Made by a program: the position numbers and the translations under genes. Positions 9,745 through 21,671 of a stretch of DNA of 64,000 nt are shown here, piece by piece. A model generated the notes under the pieces. That model was not told where the DNA came from. It did not search any database and saw nothing but the letters and a program-made list of their open reading frames with translations. The stretch lies in the NCBI GenBank assembly GCA_018417955.1, contig JACTVC010000048.1, positions 98,149 to 162,148 on the forward strand, in the 5' to 3' direction. The stretch is from Laccaria trichodermophora. Taxonomy: Eukaryota > Basidiomycota > Agaricomycetes > Agaricales > Hydnangiaceae. Positions within the stretch are counted from its first letter, which is position 1. The number at the start of each line of letters is the position of its first letter.

Positions 9745-12700
9745 ATGAGCAAGAAAAGTAGCAAAGCGCAGCAGGCAAAAGTGGCCACGACGTACAACAT
9801 CAACGACACGGTCCTAGGCAAAGTGCGCGGCTTCCCACCGTGGCCCGGAATGGTGAGAGCCCCCTTCCTCGCGTCGAGTTACGTCCAACCGGGTCCTGAA
9901 TCTATGTCTAGGTCGTGGACCCAGACAACGTCCACCCCAGCGTTGCTCTCGAACGCCCCAGCAGCAAAAAGGCCACGTTCTACTGCGTCAGGTTCTTCCC
10001 TTTGGGTGACCAGTGTGTCCTTTTTTCCATGCGTTCTCCGCCCTGACGTGGCCCACACTGACACGTTGCATGCAGTGCATGGTTAGTCGAGAAAGACATC
10101 TCGAAGCTCCAACGACACGAAATTGAGTCGTACATCTCGGAGCCCCACAAAAAGTCGTCAGAGCTGTTGAATGGGTATCGTATTGCTTTGGACCCTGCGA
10201 AGTGGCTCGCGGAGAAAGAGGCTATGATCCAGGATACAGTTGACATGGAGGAAAATGCTGAGATTGATCAGCTTGCAGAGACGGAGGATGGAGAAGATGA
10301 AGGGGCTGCAGGTTCGCGTTTTTTTCATGTTTTGTTTCATCATCGTCGTTGACATGCTTATTCCTTGATTTGCTAGGCAAGAAACAAGGGAAGAAGAGGA
10401 AACGCGACGATGCTTCCGCATCTGTCAAAGAAAAGAAAGAGAGGAAGAAATCCGACAAACCAGCGAAAGCCAAGCCAAAGAAAGACGCTGATGCTGGAAG
10501 CATCACAAGGAAGGCCAAGGCTACCAATGGCAATGGTGCCTCTAAACGTTCCAAAAAGTCTCAGGCGATGGTCGAGTCCGAGGATGAAGGTGAAGCTGAG
10601 GCGGAGGCGGAGGATGAGGCTGAAGATGACGCAGATGCTGGGCCTAGCACGAAGAGCTCCAAGAAGGCCGCGGCTGCGGTTGATAAGGCTGCTGCGTCGC
10701 CCCCACCAGCGAAGAAAGCGAAACGGGACCGGGATGACGATGTAGATGAAGGTTAGTCTGCCCTCTTTGCTGTTTTCTTTGTGGTTCTGCGATTCTGGTG
10801 GCTTGGTGGATCAGTGGAGTGGACCATCGGATCGCTCTGATCTCTAGCCTGTTCTCACTTCGTCTTTTCTCGCTGTTGCCATGATTGCCCTTTTTGCCCC
10901 TCTTTTCCCTTCCTCATCCTCTTTCAATGCCCTATACCCTTTTTCTGCCATTTCCCCCTTGTCTGAGAGCTATACCTTGCCAACACCCCACTTCCTCGAG
11001 CTTTTCCACCCTTTTCATTGAATTGCTTTTCGTAACCCCCATTTTTACGCTTTTGCCTTCGTTGCATGTCCTCTGATGTTCCTCCCACTCTCTTCTATCT
11101 CTCTTTTCTCTCTGCCTACCTCTCTCTTGCTTGACCTTCCCTTTCTCTCTGTCATGGCCCATCTTTTGCTTTCTCCCTTCTTCTCCCAGTCATTTTCATC
11201 TTATAGCAGCTTTTGCCTACTAAAAGCACTTTCCTCATTCTTCCCTTCTTTTTGTCGCTTCTGGTGTCTTTCCTTATCCTGGCGTCAACTTTTATCTTCC
11301 TCTGGCGCCTTTTTTCCGTCCTTTTCTTCCTCTTCTTATGTCCTGTCGTCTTCTCCAAGGCGCTGTTGTCTTTTAATGGCCCCCAAAGCGTTTTTTGCGC
11401 CTTTTGTTCATCAAATCCAGATGTCCTCCGTCTTTCTTGACACCTACGGCCTCTTTTCGGACCTTTTTACACTTTTGAGCGCTTTTCTCGCTTCCTTGCA
11501 CATTGTATCACCTTCTATCATTCTCCTCCTTCTGCTTGTGTTTTGGCCTCTCTTTATCATCGGAATCAACATTCATTTATACCTGGCGTCATCAATTCTT
11601 CGGTTCTCCTCTTTCTGTCCATTTTGTTGTGGTCGTTCGTTCTTTTTGGAGGCGCTGGGGCCGTTCAATCGTCGTCTCCGAGCCCTAAGCTTCTGTGTTT
11701 GGGGCAATAACCGCCACTTTTCATGGGCCATGGTTGTTTTTATGACCTTTTTGCACTTTCTGCGCTTTTTAGTGCTTTTAAACCTTCATCTCGTTCCTTA
11801 TCAGGTCCTATCGCTCTCTTCTCTGTTTTGTTTTCCTTTTGGCGTCTGTTTGTCTTTAGCGTCGACTTTCACTTGTTTCTGGCACACATTCTCCCCGGTT
11901 TCGGTGCTTTCTTTGCCTTTGCGATGTATTCTATCATCCTTTTCCGCACTCCTACCACTCCTTTTCCTTCATCCACGCTTTACCATCTCCAACCACTCTT
12001 TTCGCACCGCCATCCCCTTCCAATCATCCCTTCAATTTCTCGCCATCCCAGAAGCTGACCTCCGTTCTTCTTTTTCCAGCTAAAGGCTCTGAAGACAATG
12101 AATCAATCAAAGTGCGTGATTGGCGGCACAGACTGCAGAAGACCTTCTTGAGCAATAAGTCGTTACCCAAAGAAGAAGTGGGTATTTTTGCTTTTGCCTT
12201 CGTTCTTTGGCTCGTTCAACCACCCCTTCCTGGTTGACTTTTTTGCTGTTTCTACCCTCCTCCCTTCACTGCTGACCCACTTGCTTTCACAGGAAATGCC
12301 GAATCTCAATGATCTTTTCAAGACGGTGGAAAAATACGAAGGCATGACGATCGAACAGCTCCAGGTATGTTTTCGTTTGTTGGGCTCGGTTTCATTCATG
12401 GCTCTGTCACTTTGGTGTCTTGATTTTGGTCACCCTCCCACAATGGGGTTTATGATTCGGCATTATGAACCTTTCCTTCCGTTATTCTGTCTACCTCGTA
12501 GGCGACCTGTCTTTCCGTTTCCTTTTGCTCGATTTTGCACTTTACTTTCTGTCTTCGAGGTGCACTGGCCATCTGCTTCGCCTTGACATCCCACACCCTT
12601 CGTACCTAGATGCTCCGTTTCCCCCATTTTCTGCTGCTGCCCACCCTTTGTCGTTCATGCTCCTTGAAGGACAGGTCTACATTCTTCGTTTCTGTTGCAC

Positions 12701-13311
12701 CTCAGTTTCCATACCATTTCAGTTCTCACTGGCTTCCCTCGTTTTCCTGCATTGGACACGGGGTCCCCTTTGCTTTGATTAGATTACCTTCGTGATCTGT
12801 TTATGGAGTTCATGCTTCATTTTCGCTCTACCTTTACCGATACTAATGTTGCTCCTCTCAGTTCTCGAAAATCGGAAAGGTCATGCGTCACATCGCCGTC
12901 CTCACCGAGGATAAAGTACCGCGTGACGACGAGTTCAAATTCAGATTGCGCGCTGGCGCACTTGTCGAAAGGTGGCACAAGATCTTGAACGCCAACAAGG
13001 GTGCGGGCGGTGGCTCCACAAGTGCTCCTCCCGAAGCAGAAGCAGATGAGGGTGGCGCTGTGAATGGTACTCGGGAGAGCGCTGGTGTGGAAGAGCAGAC
13101 GGCTGCTATGGATCTGAACGGGGGTGACGCTGCTGCTGATGGTGCGTGATGTATGATACCTTGAGAATGAGGGAGTACTTGCTGATTGGTGCCGATTTTT
13201 GCTGCTGCAGCTCCTGCTGTTAACGGGTCGCCTGCGCAAGCTGCACCAGAGGCAGAGGCGGAGGCTGGAGACACCTCTTTTCTGGCAGACGTTACCATGT
13301 CTGAGGCTTAA
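9745..13311 (+). CDS. PWWP-domain chromatin protein with TFIIS-N/LEDGF-like helical domain
   Basis: Eight exons: 9745-9852, 9912-10012, 10076-10311, 10377-10751, 12080-12177, 12293-12364, 12862-13141, 13211-13311. All introns are GT-AG, the phases join, and the product is 456 aa. Residues about 15-110 form a PWWP domain (VLGKVRGFPPWPGMV, then KKATFYCVRFFPLGDHAWL), a reader of methylated histone in other PWWP proteins. Residues about 110-270 are acidic and Lys-rich with NLS-like KKGKKRKR runs. A helical domain follows (KVRDWRHRLQKTFL, then DLFKTVEKYEGMTIEQL, FSKIGKVMRHI and ALVERWHKIL), matching the TFIIS N-terminal/LEDGF integrase-binding fold. The tail is Ala/Glu/Pro-rich. It probably acts in the nucleus linking chromatin marks to transcription. 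Introns 4 and 6 (1328 and 497 nt) are exceptionally long. Confidence 0.88.
10752..12079 (+). other. Unusually long pyrimidine-rich intron of the PWWP gene
   Basis: The donor GTTAGT follows exon base 10751, and the acceptor TTTTTCCAG ends at 12079. The exons on both sides join in frame. At 1328 nt it is more than twenty times a typical intron of this genome. The coding strand is overwhelmingly C and T, giving long open frames (for example 11076-12083) composed of Ser, Phe and Leu with no domain. I regard these as by-products of composition. Intron 6 (12365-12861) has the same bias. Confidence 0.8.
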
Positions 13312-13813
13312 CTCAGTTACTGCAACAAGGCCTTCCATCTATACGCTGAAGAAGTCAACAAATTACCAAATTTCATTCACTCTCACATCGTCTACTTCTC
13401 ATATGATAGCTTCTTTGTTTTCACTTTCCCCACCCGAGGCTCCTTCAATCTGGTTGGGTGTATTTATCATTCCTGGCCTGTATCGTGCTTGCCTCGCTCG
13501 CCCTTGATACATTTTGACTTCTTGGGTTCTCCTCCCGCCTCCAAACCTACCTCCTCAAAACAACGATATATACGTTTACTGCCCCGTACCTACTCTATAC
13601 CTCTTCCCTGCCTGCCTCTTGCAATTGGTGTTGTTAAATGAGTAACTTACAATACACAATACAGATTTCGTACGTATTTATCCGTCTGCAACTGGCTGAT
13701 GGGGAGTTAGGATTGCTGACTGCGTTGAAATGTGGATGTCTTCTCCCTCGTACTTTCTTTGCCACTCTTACGCTGTCAGAGGCTTAGAGTTGCAAAAAGT
13801 TCCGAAGAAATAG

Positions 13814-13929
13814 TGATGAGAGTGGGATTCGAACCCACGCCCCGGAGGACCAGATGTTGCGAACAACGTGACGGACATCAAATGTCCTGATCCTTAGTCT
13901 GGCGCCTTAGACCGCTCGGCCATCTCACC
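13814..13929 (-). tRNA. tRNA-Leu (anticodon AAG) with intron
   Basis: On the minus strand the acceptor GGTGAGA pairs with TCTCATC. An A-box-like GGCCGAGCGGTC forms the D arm, and the anticodon stem CCAGA pairs with TCTGG. The T arm is GTGGG-TTCGAAT-CCCAC, which also provides the B box. The anticodon loop reads CTAAGG, giving AAG for leucine CUU codons. An intron of roughly 33 nt follows position 37, and a long variable arm (CCTCCGGGG) confirms a class II tRNA. The discriminator A is at 13814. It lies between the PWWP and TFIIA genes. Confidence 0.88.
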
Positions 13930-14292
13930 ATGTTGACTTACTTAAATATTGAATACATGTACGTATCTAGGGCTAGCAGCTCCCAGTCAAGGCCCCAGCG
14001 AAAGATTTCAAAAAGAAAAAATATCGAGTATTCTATCTCGTAGAAATCTGCTTTTCTATGAGCATAACGACCCCCCGATTTCTCAGCTTCTTTCATATGA
14101 ATTGAGGCCCATTTCCGCAACATCCATATCCCCAAGCTGTGTGACGTCCGTGACTGGCTCGTCAAGTCAGCAGCCACTCTCCGCTCAACGACTACCAGCG
14201 ACCACTAACAGCCACCGTCGACGTCGTCGCCACCACCAACCTCAGCACGACTCCGCTAGCAGCTGCTTCCAGGATACCTCTGATAGTCGTCG

Positions 14293-14998
14293 ATGGCATC
14301 TGCGTACTATGAGTTCTACAGGGGTTCGTCGTACGTCAAGTTTTAATGATTGATCCGTGGATGGTGTTCAGACTCACTCACGGTTTGGTGTACAGGATAG
14401 GGATGGCGCTCACGGACTCCCTGGATGAGCTTATTACGAGTGGGGCGATAACGCCTCAGTTAGCTATGAAAGTCCTGCAACAGGTTTGTGATTTTTTTTA
14501 CGCTTGAGGTCCCGTTCGATCGGCAAGAGGTAGCGGCTCCTTTTAGTGGCAACTGACACCTCTCTCGACGCCCAGTTTAGATCATGACTCTGACTGTTTC
14601 TTTGAACTTACAGTTCGACAAGTCCCTGGCGGATACGATGGTTAAGCAGGTGAAGAATAAGACGACGCTGAAGGTCTGTTTTTTGTCATCCTACCTTTCT
14701 TCCTTGTTTTCCTTCGTACTCTGCTTCCCGTCGGGCCCCACATCGGCACTCCTCTTGGTGTATCCTGCCACCTACCCCCGATAAATACTTCCTTCGATTC
14801 TTCCAATCTCTCCCACCTTCACTAACACCACTATCACTACAGGGTCACCTGAAGACCTATCGCTTATGCGACGACGTCTGGACCTTCATCGTCAAGAGTC
14901 CCACATTCAAGATGGAGTCGAACGAGATGGTCAGCGCGCAACGTATTAAAATTATTGCGTGCAAGAATGGAGAGGCTATTGAGGCTGCAAAGAAGTAG
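14293..14998 (+). CDS. TOA2: Transcription factor IIA small (gamma) subunit
   Basis: Four exons (14293-14330, 14396-14483, 14614-14673, 14843-14998) join in phase to a 113-aa protein, the usual length of this family. Residues 1-50 match the N-terminal helical-bundle domain ([34 protein letters not shown]). Residues 50-105 match the beta-barrel domain ([33 protein letters not shown]). With the TFIIA large subunit it stabilises TBP on the TATA box during RNA polymerase II initiation. The start was chosen because the first ATG gives the family's YxxYR opening. No overlap with neighbours. Confidence 0.95.
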
Positions 14999-15670
14999 GC
15001 TTGGTTAGGAGGGCTGGTGTCGGTAAAGGACATAGAAGGGAACCTGTAACGTGGTTTTCATCACGGTGTATCATCATTAGACTGTTCTTCCTTACTAAAG
15101 AATGTAATTGTGTTTTCAGGGGTCCATTGATTTTTTGTGCTTCATATCCATGTAATGATCAGCGCTCTGACAAGGATCCGTGTCCTGGTTGAACTTTTGC
15201 CTGACCCTCCTCACTGTTTTGTACTTTTCAGAGCCCGTGCAAGCCAAACCTCGAGCACTTCAAGGTATAACACATGTCACTTTGGGCGATGCGGTTGTAA
15301 GTGCCTCGTCTCCCACCCGACAAGAACGAGTCTTATGAACGCAGTGCTAGATGGAGTTTCCGCCCTCAACTTGTATGGGTGCCATTAGTGGCAGTAATTG
15401 ATTCTTAGCTCTTGACCAGTGGTCGATGGTCCTGTCCCCAGCCGTCCCATATGCTCCGCGGTGACTCAAATGTGATGGTAACAGCGCGGACTAAAATTCC
15501 CAGCGATACGGATTAGACCGAGACTACATAGGTAGCATTAGGCGTGAATATTTGAATACTTACCCTTCTTTACGGCAGTCCTACCAGCTTGACAAAGCCG
15601 ACGCCCTTTGATAACAACACCGCCATACAACATCCAAGCGGATAAGACGAACTCTCATCCCATCATCACC
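14999..15670. other. Intergenic, no gene recognised
   Basis: This holds the 3' flank of the TFIIA gene and the 5' flank of the decayed Shp1-like gene. Short open frames (for example 15137-15388) carry no motif. No promoter element can be assigned with confidence. Confidence 0.4.
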
Positions 15671-16698
15671 ATGCCTGGCAACAACGACACACTGGCAACA
15701 GGCTCAGGTGGAGGTGATATGGTGCGAGAGCTGTTGAGACGTGCACAAGAGTTTGTGTTGTTCTTCATTATTAGCCTGAACACTTATCTCATCCTTTCAT
15801 CACACAGGGGCGGACAAGTACCTGACGACTCCCCAAGGCCCACGGTGTTCTTTGGTGGAGACCATACCCTCGGCAGTGATGACGCTCCAAGCAGCTTTAC
15901 TCCCGACTCAACAGCGACTGATTCCGGTACGCCTTTCCGCAATTTCCCCCGTCTATTCATTCCTTATATTGTGACAGACCAGGTAGTCCTCCGGTATATG
16001 ACATTTTGGAAGAACGGTTTTCAAGTTGAAGACGGCGAATTAATGCGGTACGATGATCTTGAAAATACAGCCATTCTGGAAGCGATAAATTCTGGGTATG
16101 TTCTACTCCCCCTTAAACCTCGTCATTGAAATTTTAGCGTTGATGAAATTGTAGCCGTGCTCCACCCTCCATCTTCAACGTTCTCGACGGGCAACTCGTC
16201 GAGGTGCGCGTCGCAAAACGCATAAATGAAGACTACCCCAACTTGTCCCGTCAAAGCACATCGTCTCGTCGCACCACTGGCAGTCCCAAGACTCAGCGGT
16301 GCGAGCGGAATTGGGTCCTCAACGCCATCAAACATGCCTGGCCCTTTCCCAACTTGTGGTGTTGTGCGGACGCCAGCCAGCACAGCAGCACCAGCGCACG
16401 CAAGGGTTACCACGAGGTTTGAGGTGGATCAAACGCAACCTAGGATCCGGTTGGCGGATGGAATGATATTTGTGTTTTTTGTTTTACCCATTCGATAAAT
16501 GGACATTAGGAACTCTGTCGACGCGTAAGTTCAATTTATCTCATCAGTTCCTTACTTTGCTTAACGAATTCCACCAGCTCTCGTCGTCCCCGAAAACCTT
16601 ACGAGATCGCAACAACCCTTCCCTAATCATGGTCCTTGATGACAACACCGCTACGCAGGTTTGGTCAATAGCGTCGTGATACAGAAGTGGGTGTAGAT
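15671..16698 (+). pseudogene. Decayed Shp1/p47-type Cdc48 (p97) adaptor, SEP-UBX part
   Basis: The first part reads GGGDMVRELLRRAQEGG and FFGGDHTLGSDDAPSSF, then an SEP domain (LTFWKNGF-like TFWKNGFQVEDGEL, RYDDLENTAILEAINSG, LVEVRVAKRINEDYP). A Ser/Pro linker (RLSGASGIGSSTPSNMPG) leads to FEVDQTQP and a UBX remnant (IRLADG, DIRNSVDA, PYEIATTLP, LDDNTAT, GLVNSVVIQKWV). Introns are still present (for example GTAAGT at 16529 with acceptor CAG at 16577), so this is a decayed DNA-level copy, not a retrocopy. Breaks: a frame change after EDYPN near 16240, loss of part of UBX at about 16440-16500, and shifts near 16622 and 16660. The usual N-terminal UBA region is absent. Such proteins recruit Cdc48 to ubiquitinated substrates. 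Confidence 0.75.
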
Positions 16699-16894
16699 GA
16701 AGGTGACGGTATTCTTTCTTGGACTTTCAAGTTTGTATATCCAGACAGAAGCAGAAGTTGACCAATGCTAGTGGTCGGAGTGGTCGTAGAGATAATGGAA
16801 ATTGACTTTTGTTTGGGGTGTTTGAGGTCCACCGAAGAAAGAGCTTCTGACTGTTTCTGATCTCTAGTCTTTTACGTGTCTAACAACTTGACGT

Positions 16895-17870
16895 TATGCC
16901 TTCTCCACCTAGCCTTCCGCCCGAGCTGATTTAGCATATTGGCAGCGAGGTGAGTTTTTCTAACACGACTCGCACCTTATTATCTACTCACACGATTTCA
17001 CCTCGCGAGCTGGGTAAAAAGACCTCCTTACCCTCCGGCTCGTCTCCAAGCCATCATGGAACCTCAAGTCCTCCGCTCACTTGCACTCTACATCCTGCGG
17101 GATCACCTCGACTCTGGCCAATCTTATCTCAAATATCTCACTTCGTTGACGCTTATCAATGTCATGGTGTATAACCTCCCGGATTACAGAAAACGATCCC
17201 ATAAAGGAAGAAAGCTCGGCACACGATGAGATTTGGTCCACGCTCGAGGAAGCTGGTATCCGCCTATAGGACGTATATGTGGATATGTTGGGATGGCTTT
17301 CCTTCAGTTCATCTCTTCCTACTCAAGATTGAAGAAATTACAGCTGAGAACTTCCCGCATGGGATTAAACGGGGGGGGACTCTAAATTTGCAGCGAAGTG
17401 GCTTCATGAGGAGTGTTTGCTCCATCATGTGGAGTCTTTCGAAGAACTTGACATTCAGCCGGTTTGTGAAGGCCGGTGGTGTGTGATTGATGAGCCTGAG
17501 AACGTTGCTGTATTTCTATGACAATGTCCGGGATTGAGGGTGCTGTGGGATGCATCGTCTTAGTCTGAGGAGAAGACTTGAATTCAAACCTCGTCGTAGT
17601 AAGCCCCATGATTTCTCCCCAACGCCAATATTCAAATTGAGCTAATGACAAAATACAGAAACCGCTCATGGACATCGTCGCCCAAATGGGCGCCGTCATT
17701 GGAAGACTTGCAGATTGTGTGTGAGTGATGGCGATCACAACACTCCGCAAGCAATCTATTTGCAAAGTATCAGTCCACGTCTCGCGGAAGATATGGTGGG
17801 ATCTAGGCCGAGCGCCGTCATTCGGTGTGATAATGGACTCTTGTCGGACCACGTTTTTATTGACGTTTAG
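16895..17870 (+). pseudogene. Degenerate F-box/LRR-like protein
   Basis: The reading opens with PSPPSLPPELI, then a stop where the next F-box residue is expected, then HIGSE. In other frames LLTLRLVSKPSWN (a typical F-box helix), LRSLALYILRDHLDSGQSYL, FLQFISSYSRLKKLQL, CVIDEPENVAV and CPGLRVL follow. This is the layout of a mushroom F-box protein with loosely repeated Leu-rich segments. At least five stops or shifts separate the pieces. Such proteins act as SCF ubiquitin-ligase receptors. Assignment rests on short matches. Confidence 0.45.
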
Positions 17871-20800
17871 AACCAATCAATGTTAGATGCAAGTCGAATG
17901 TGGGGATTTTGTGGGGATTTTCCGATGAATTAGAACGTCATAGTGGCGTTTATTATGCAGAAGAACTTCAATAGCATCGAGAATTTCAGATGTGATAGTT
18001 TTACTTATCAAATGATCGATTATCCCTTCTCAATAGGGCGTAGGTGGACTTGATAACGGGCGCGTCTCCTGGGAAGGAGCCGAAGGAGTGGTGTTGTCGC
18101 CACGTTCTGCATACCAGCTGATTGGTGGACATCCAGTCTATGACAAGCCTAGCCAAAGTTGTCGAGACGAACAGGGTCTGAAGTAGCCAACTTAAGCCAT
18201 TTGTCAACAAGCACTGGCAACTGACGTCCAGAGAGAAACCGCACCTTTGATAATATTTCGTCCATCCTGGACAGAAGGAAACGGGATCGTGGGTTGACGC
18301 CACAAAACCTCTCACCCCCGCCGATTAGCCATATAGAATTGCCGATTGAACAAGCACTCACTCGAATGGGAATTTTCTCCATTCAACCCTTCACCAAGCA
18401 AGACAGATAGCCACCATACGGGAGGCTGCCACATGATAACTAAATAAAACAACGTATATTTAGGCGTCAGTGCTGGCTCGAAAAGGTTAGAGCAGTAGTC
18501 CTTGATGAATGAAATGGATCGGCGCCAGCAAACGCAGATTTCATCTTGAGAGTAACACGTAACTTGGGAACCCGCATGGTTGAAGGCGCCCACGCGGCTT
18601 TTACAACTTGCTTTGCCACTAAAGGAATTGAGTTGAGGTGAGATGGGCATTTCACAGGTTATTCCTGGGACACACCTTGTCGCGCATAATGCTAAAGCAT
18701 ACGCAGGAAGAGTACACCCCAGTGTGCATAGTTCCAGTTGTTGACCCTTGGGTCATTTAAGGCCCATTCAGACGCGGTAAAACTCTAACATGACGCTGGC
18801 GTAGACGGCTGGCGTTTAGAAAATGGTCGGTAACAGGGAGGGATCTGGTCATGAGAAAAAGTTTTGGGCTTGATAGGCACAAGGGAAATGGAACCCGTCA
18901 CCCGTAGACTAGACTCTTTATCTGGATGAGCATGTAGTATTGGGCGTTTTAGGACTGCGGATTCTGCAGATGCCGCCATGAGGTCTGAGTGGGGCTGGTG
19001 CACATAACATGTCCCAGCCATGGATAGAAACCACGCATGCGCCATTCAATGCTGGAGTAGAACGGTGGGCTCGGAGCAGTGGGTGCATCAGGAAAAAAGA
19101 AAAAAGGGGAAATAAGTAAAGGAGGAATACGAAAGTTATTGATGATGGTGGGGCCTATTTGGGGCCTCTTGCCGCCCCGTATGTGGGTCATAAGCTGCCG
19201 TAAATTGCCAGTCCAAATGATCCACATCGATAAGGCAGAAAAAAACAATCTGAGCTGCGAATTGGCGCATTCTAGCCTGAAAAGGTATAATCGAGCCGGC
19301 ATTGTTGTGGGATGCTATAGAACGGTAGATATTGGCCCCGGATTTTTCCTTGTCTTGGGAGGCGTTCCGCGATGAAACGGACCTTGAAACTCGGAAATGA
19401 CGGGGCTGGGGAAAGACGTTACCGAAAAAATATATTCAGGAGGTTGCGGACTGTTGCGGATGAGGTGATTTACAACCCTGGACAGCCGTCAACAACTGGA
19501 TACGTACCTTCACTTTTCGCATCCGGAGATACATGCGAATTCTTCGTGTTGAGGTTTGGCAGCAGCCTGAGGAGCCGAAAGCTGTCCTCAATGTGCTCTC
19601 ATGGTGTGGCGCTGGTCGTGGATCCAATAAGCATATAGAATAGGAATAAAAACCCTGCTTTATGGCGAAGGCTCGTCGTCGTAGACTCGTCGATTCCAAC
19701 AATTTCCGATGACGATGCTCGCGGCAGGAGGTGATGCTTGGTGTCAATGTATTGAGCTGACAAAGCACCCCTGGACCCTGAACTAAAAGTCTATGTCGCC
19801 TGAATGTACAGGTTGGTTGCTAGAAAATGGAACGATACTCTGTATTAGATGAATAAATATCATAATTCAACTGGAACTCAGACAAATTATAAACGGTGCT
19901 TTTTTCATAATGTTGCTGCTCATAAACTCTATTCTGCTGTTTACTTCATGCATCTCAAATTTATTGTCCACCTGACTCCGCCATCTCTGCCTCCCAGGTC
20001 CCATAATTTTATGACAGACTTGAAGACGCAATACGCTCACTCAGGTTACCGATGGGGAAGTTGACTGTCTCGGCACTGGAAGCTTTGGACCCACAAACTC
20101 CCACAAAACCCGAGGGGAGAAGACCGCCCACTAAATTGCTGCGTAAGTAACCAGAAGTAACCCAGGTCAAACGTGCCCCATATTCCAGTCAACTCCGCCC
20201 CTTATCGCTCATATAAATACCCAATCTTGGTCGCGAAGGGTTGTGGCTTCAATTCGGTGATTTCGGCTGCAAGCATCGGTTGTCTTTACCTCATGGTGTG
20301 CACAGCGAGATTGATTTCAAGTATCCGAATGCAGGGAACGGTGGGGGCTCGTTTCGCGCCATAGAAGAAAAAAAAACTTCAAATTCATCACTGGTATCGA
20401 GCGAGGCTCCGGACTGATAAAGGTCACAGGTGGGCATGACGCCATAGACGGAATATTTATGGGAGAGAAATGCCGATTTTTCTAGTCCAAAACCAGGAAC
20501 GGGTCTCGAAATTTGTTAAATCTTAATTGTGATCGACCCATGTGGTGGTCGCGCACCGAATTCCTGTGCCTCCTGACCCCGGCATTTAAAATGGGCTAGG
20601 CCGTTTATATTTTTTTCGCGGTAGCCTCGTAGTCGCCACGAGGGATACGAGGGGATACGCCTCCCTGATGGATCTATCTGGTAATCTTTTCATATTGAGC
20701 CACAACCGCGTATCGCTCCGAATCATCAATTTAGTATCCTCAAATCTGTTTCCGGTATCCTTCAATGTAACGCCCAACGTCTCTCGTTCAGTAACCATAT

Positions 20801-20983
20801 GCTCCTTTTGCATCAAAAATGACGATTGCGACTCTGGGCTTGGCTCTCACTCTCCTTATAGAAATAAACGCGTTCATTGAAAAGGCTCTAGATGCTTGCC
20901 ATAAGTTGCCAAATTGCTGACTCCCTTCCAGTCCCTTCAACAACCCTTCACCTTAATTTCCCCCCCCTCCTCGCTGACCAGAT
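17871..20983. other. Gene-poor stretch of 3.1 kb, nothing recognised
   Basis: Open frames on both strands are short and composed of low-information sequence. None shows a known motif or a convincing exon-intron series. A TATA-like CATATAAATACC at 20209-20220 could mark a promoter, but no gene follows closely. The last 100 bp (C-rich, CCCCCCCTCCTCGC near 20960) is the leader of the DUF6593 gene. Confidence 0.4.
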
Positions 20984-21671
20984 ATGACGACATACGGCAT
21001 GCCGTATTTTCTAGCAGACAAGACAGGCTTGTTATCCGGTTCTGAATTCACCGACGTCAATGATCGGATGCGACTCGTCTACCGCTGCACGGCCCACGAC
21101 TCGACCCGTAAAGTGTATATCATTTACGATAGCTCAGTGACTGGAGTCCCCTCAATCACTTTGGAATTTGGGTCCGATGACTCGTTGGGCACCATCTCAT
21201 TCGGGTCGGATAGATCTCTGCCTATGAAGAAATATCTAACCAAGGTTTCAACGTTGGGCAGGTGCGTCTAGTAGTTCAATTTCATTCCCATTTCGCATTC
21301 ACCCACCCCCGAAAGTTCCAAACACCGCAAATTTACTGGTTTGGATGGTGAAGAGTACCGCTGGAAGAATAAGTCGGATGAACATGAGTGGACTGTGCGT
21401 TGCTCCCTGAGACGCTCTATTTTTGTCTTACCTTCGCCTCTAGTGTTATACGTCTCAAGCTGAGATAGTAGCTTACTACGACCTCAAACTTTCTGGAGAG
21501 CCCTCATACGGGCTTCATTCTGGGTGCTGCCTTTCCGTTGAGGAGGATTACGGTCACATGGCTTGCGGTGAGCTTCACTCGTATAGAACATGATGCCGGT
21601 TCTCATGTGTGTACACAGAATATTTGGCTTCACTGATGATTATGCGTCATATAGACGCCCATGATTTATGA
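20984..21671 (+). CDS. DUF6593-like protein of unknown function
   Basis: Four exons (20984-21261, 21316-21394, 21444-21567, 21619-21671) join in phase to 177 aa. The fold appears to be one beta-rich domain. Motifs: NDRMRLVYRC, KVYIIYDSS, TLEFGSDDSLGTISFG, SKHRKFTGLDGEEYRWKNK, HEWTCYTS, AYYDLKLSGEPSYG, and a final ASLMIMRHI helix. The combination of 'GEEYRW', 'HEWTC' and a C-terminal 'LASLTIMRH' is what I know from DUF6593 proteins, which are often multi-copy in Agaricomycetes. No signal peptide or membrane segment is present. Function is unknown. Confidence 0.75.

Noticed and set aside
11076..12083. 335-codon open frame rich in Ser, Phe and Leu
   Set aside because: It lies inside the long C/T-rich intron of the PWWP gene, has no domain, and other frames of the same strand are also open because of composition.
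14999..20983. CRISPR-like or regularly spaced short repeats
   Set aside because: None seen; the organism is a eukaryote and the spacing of the repeats found elsewhere is irregular.
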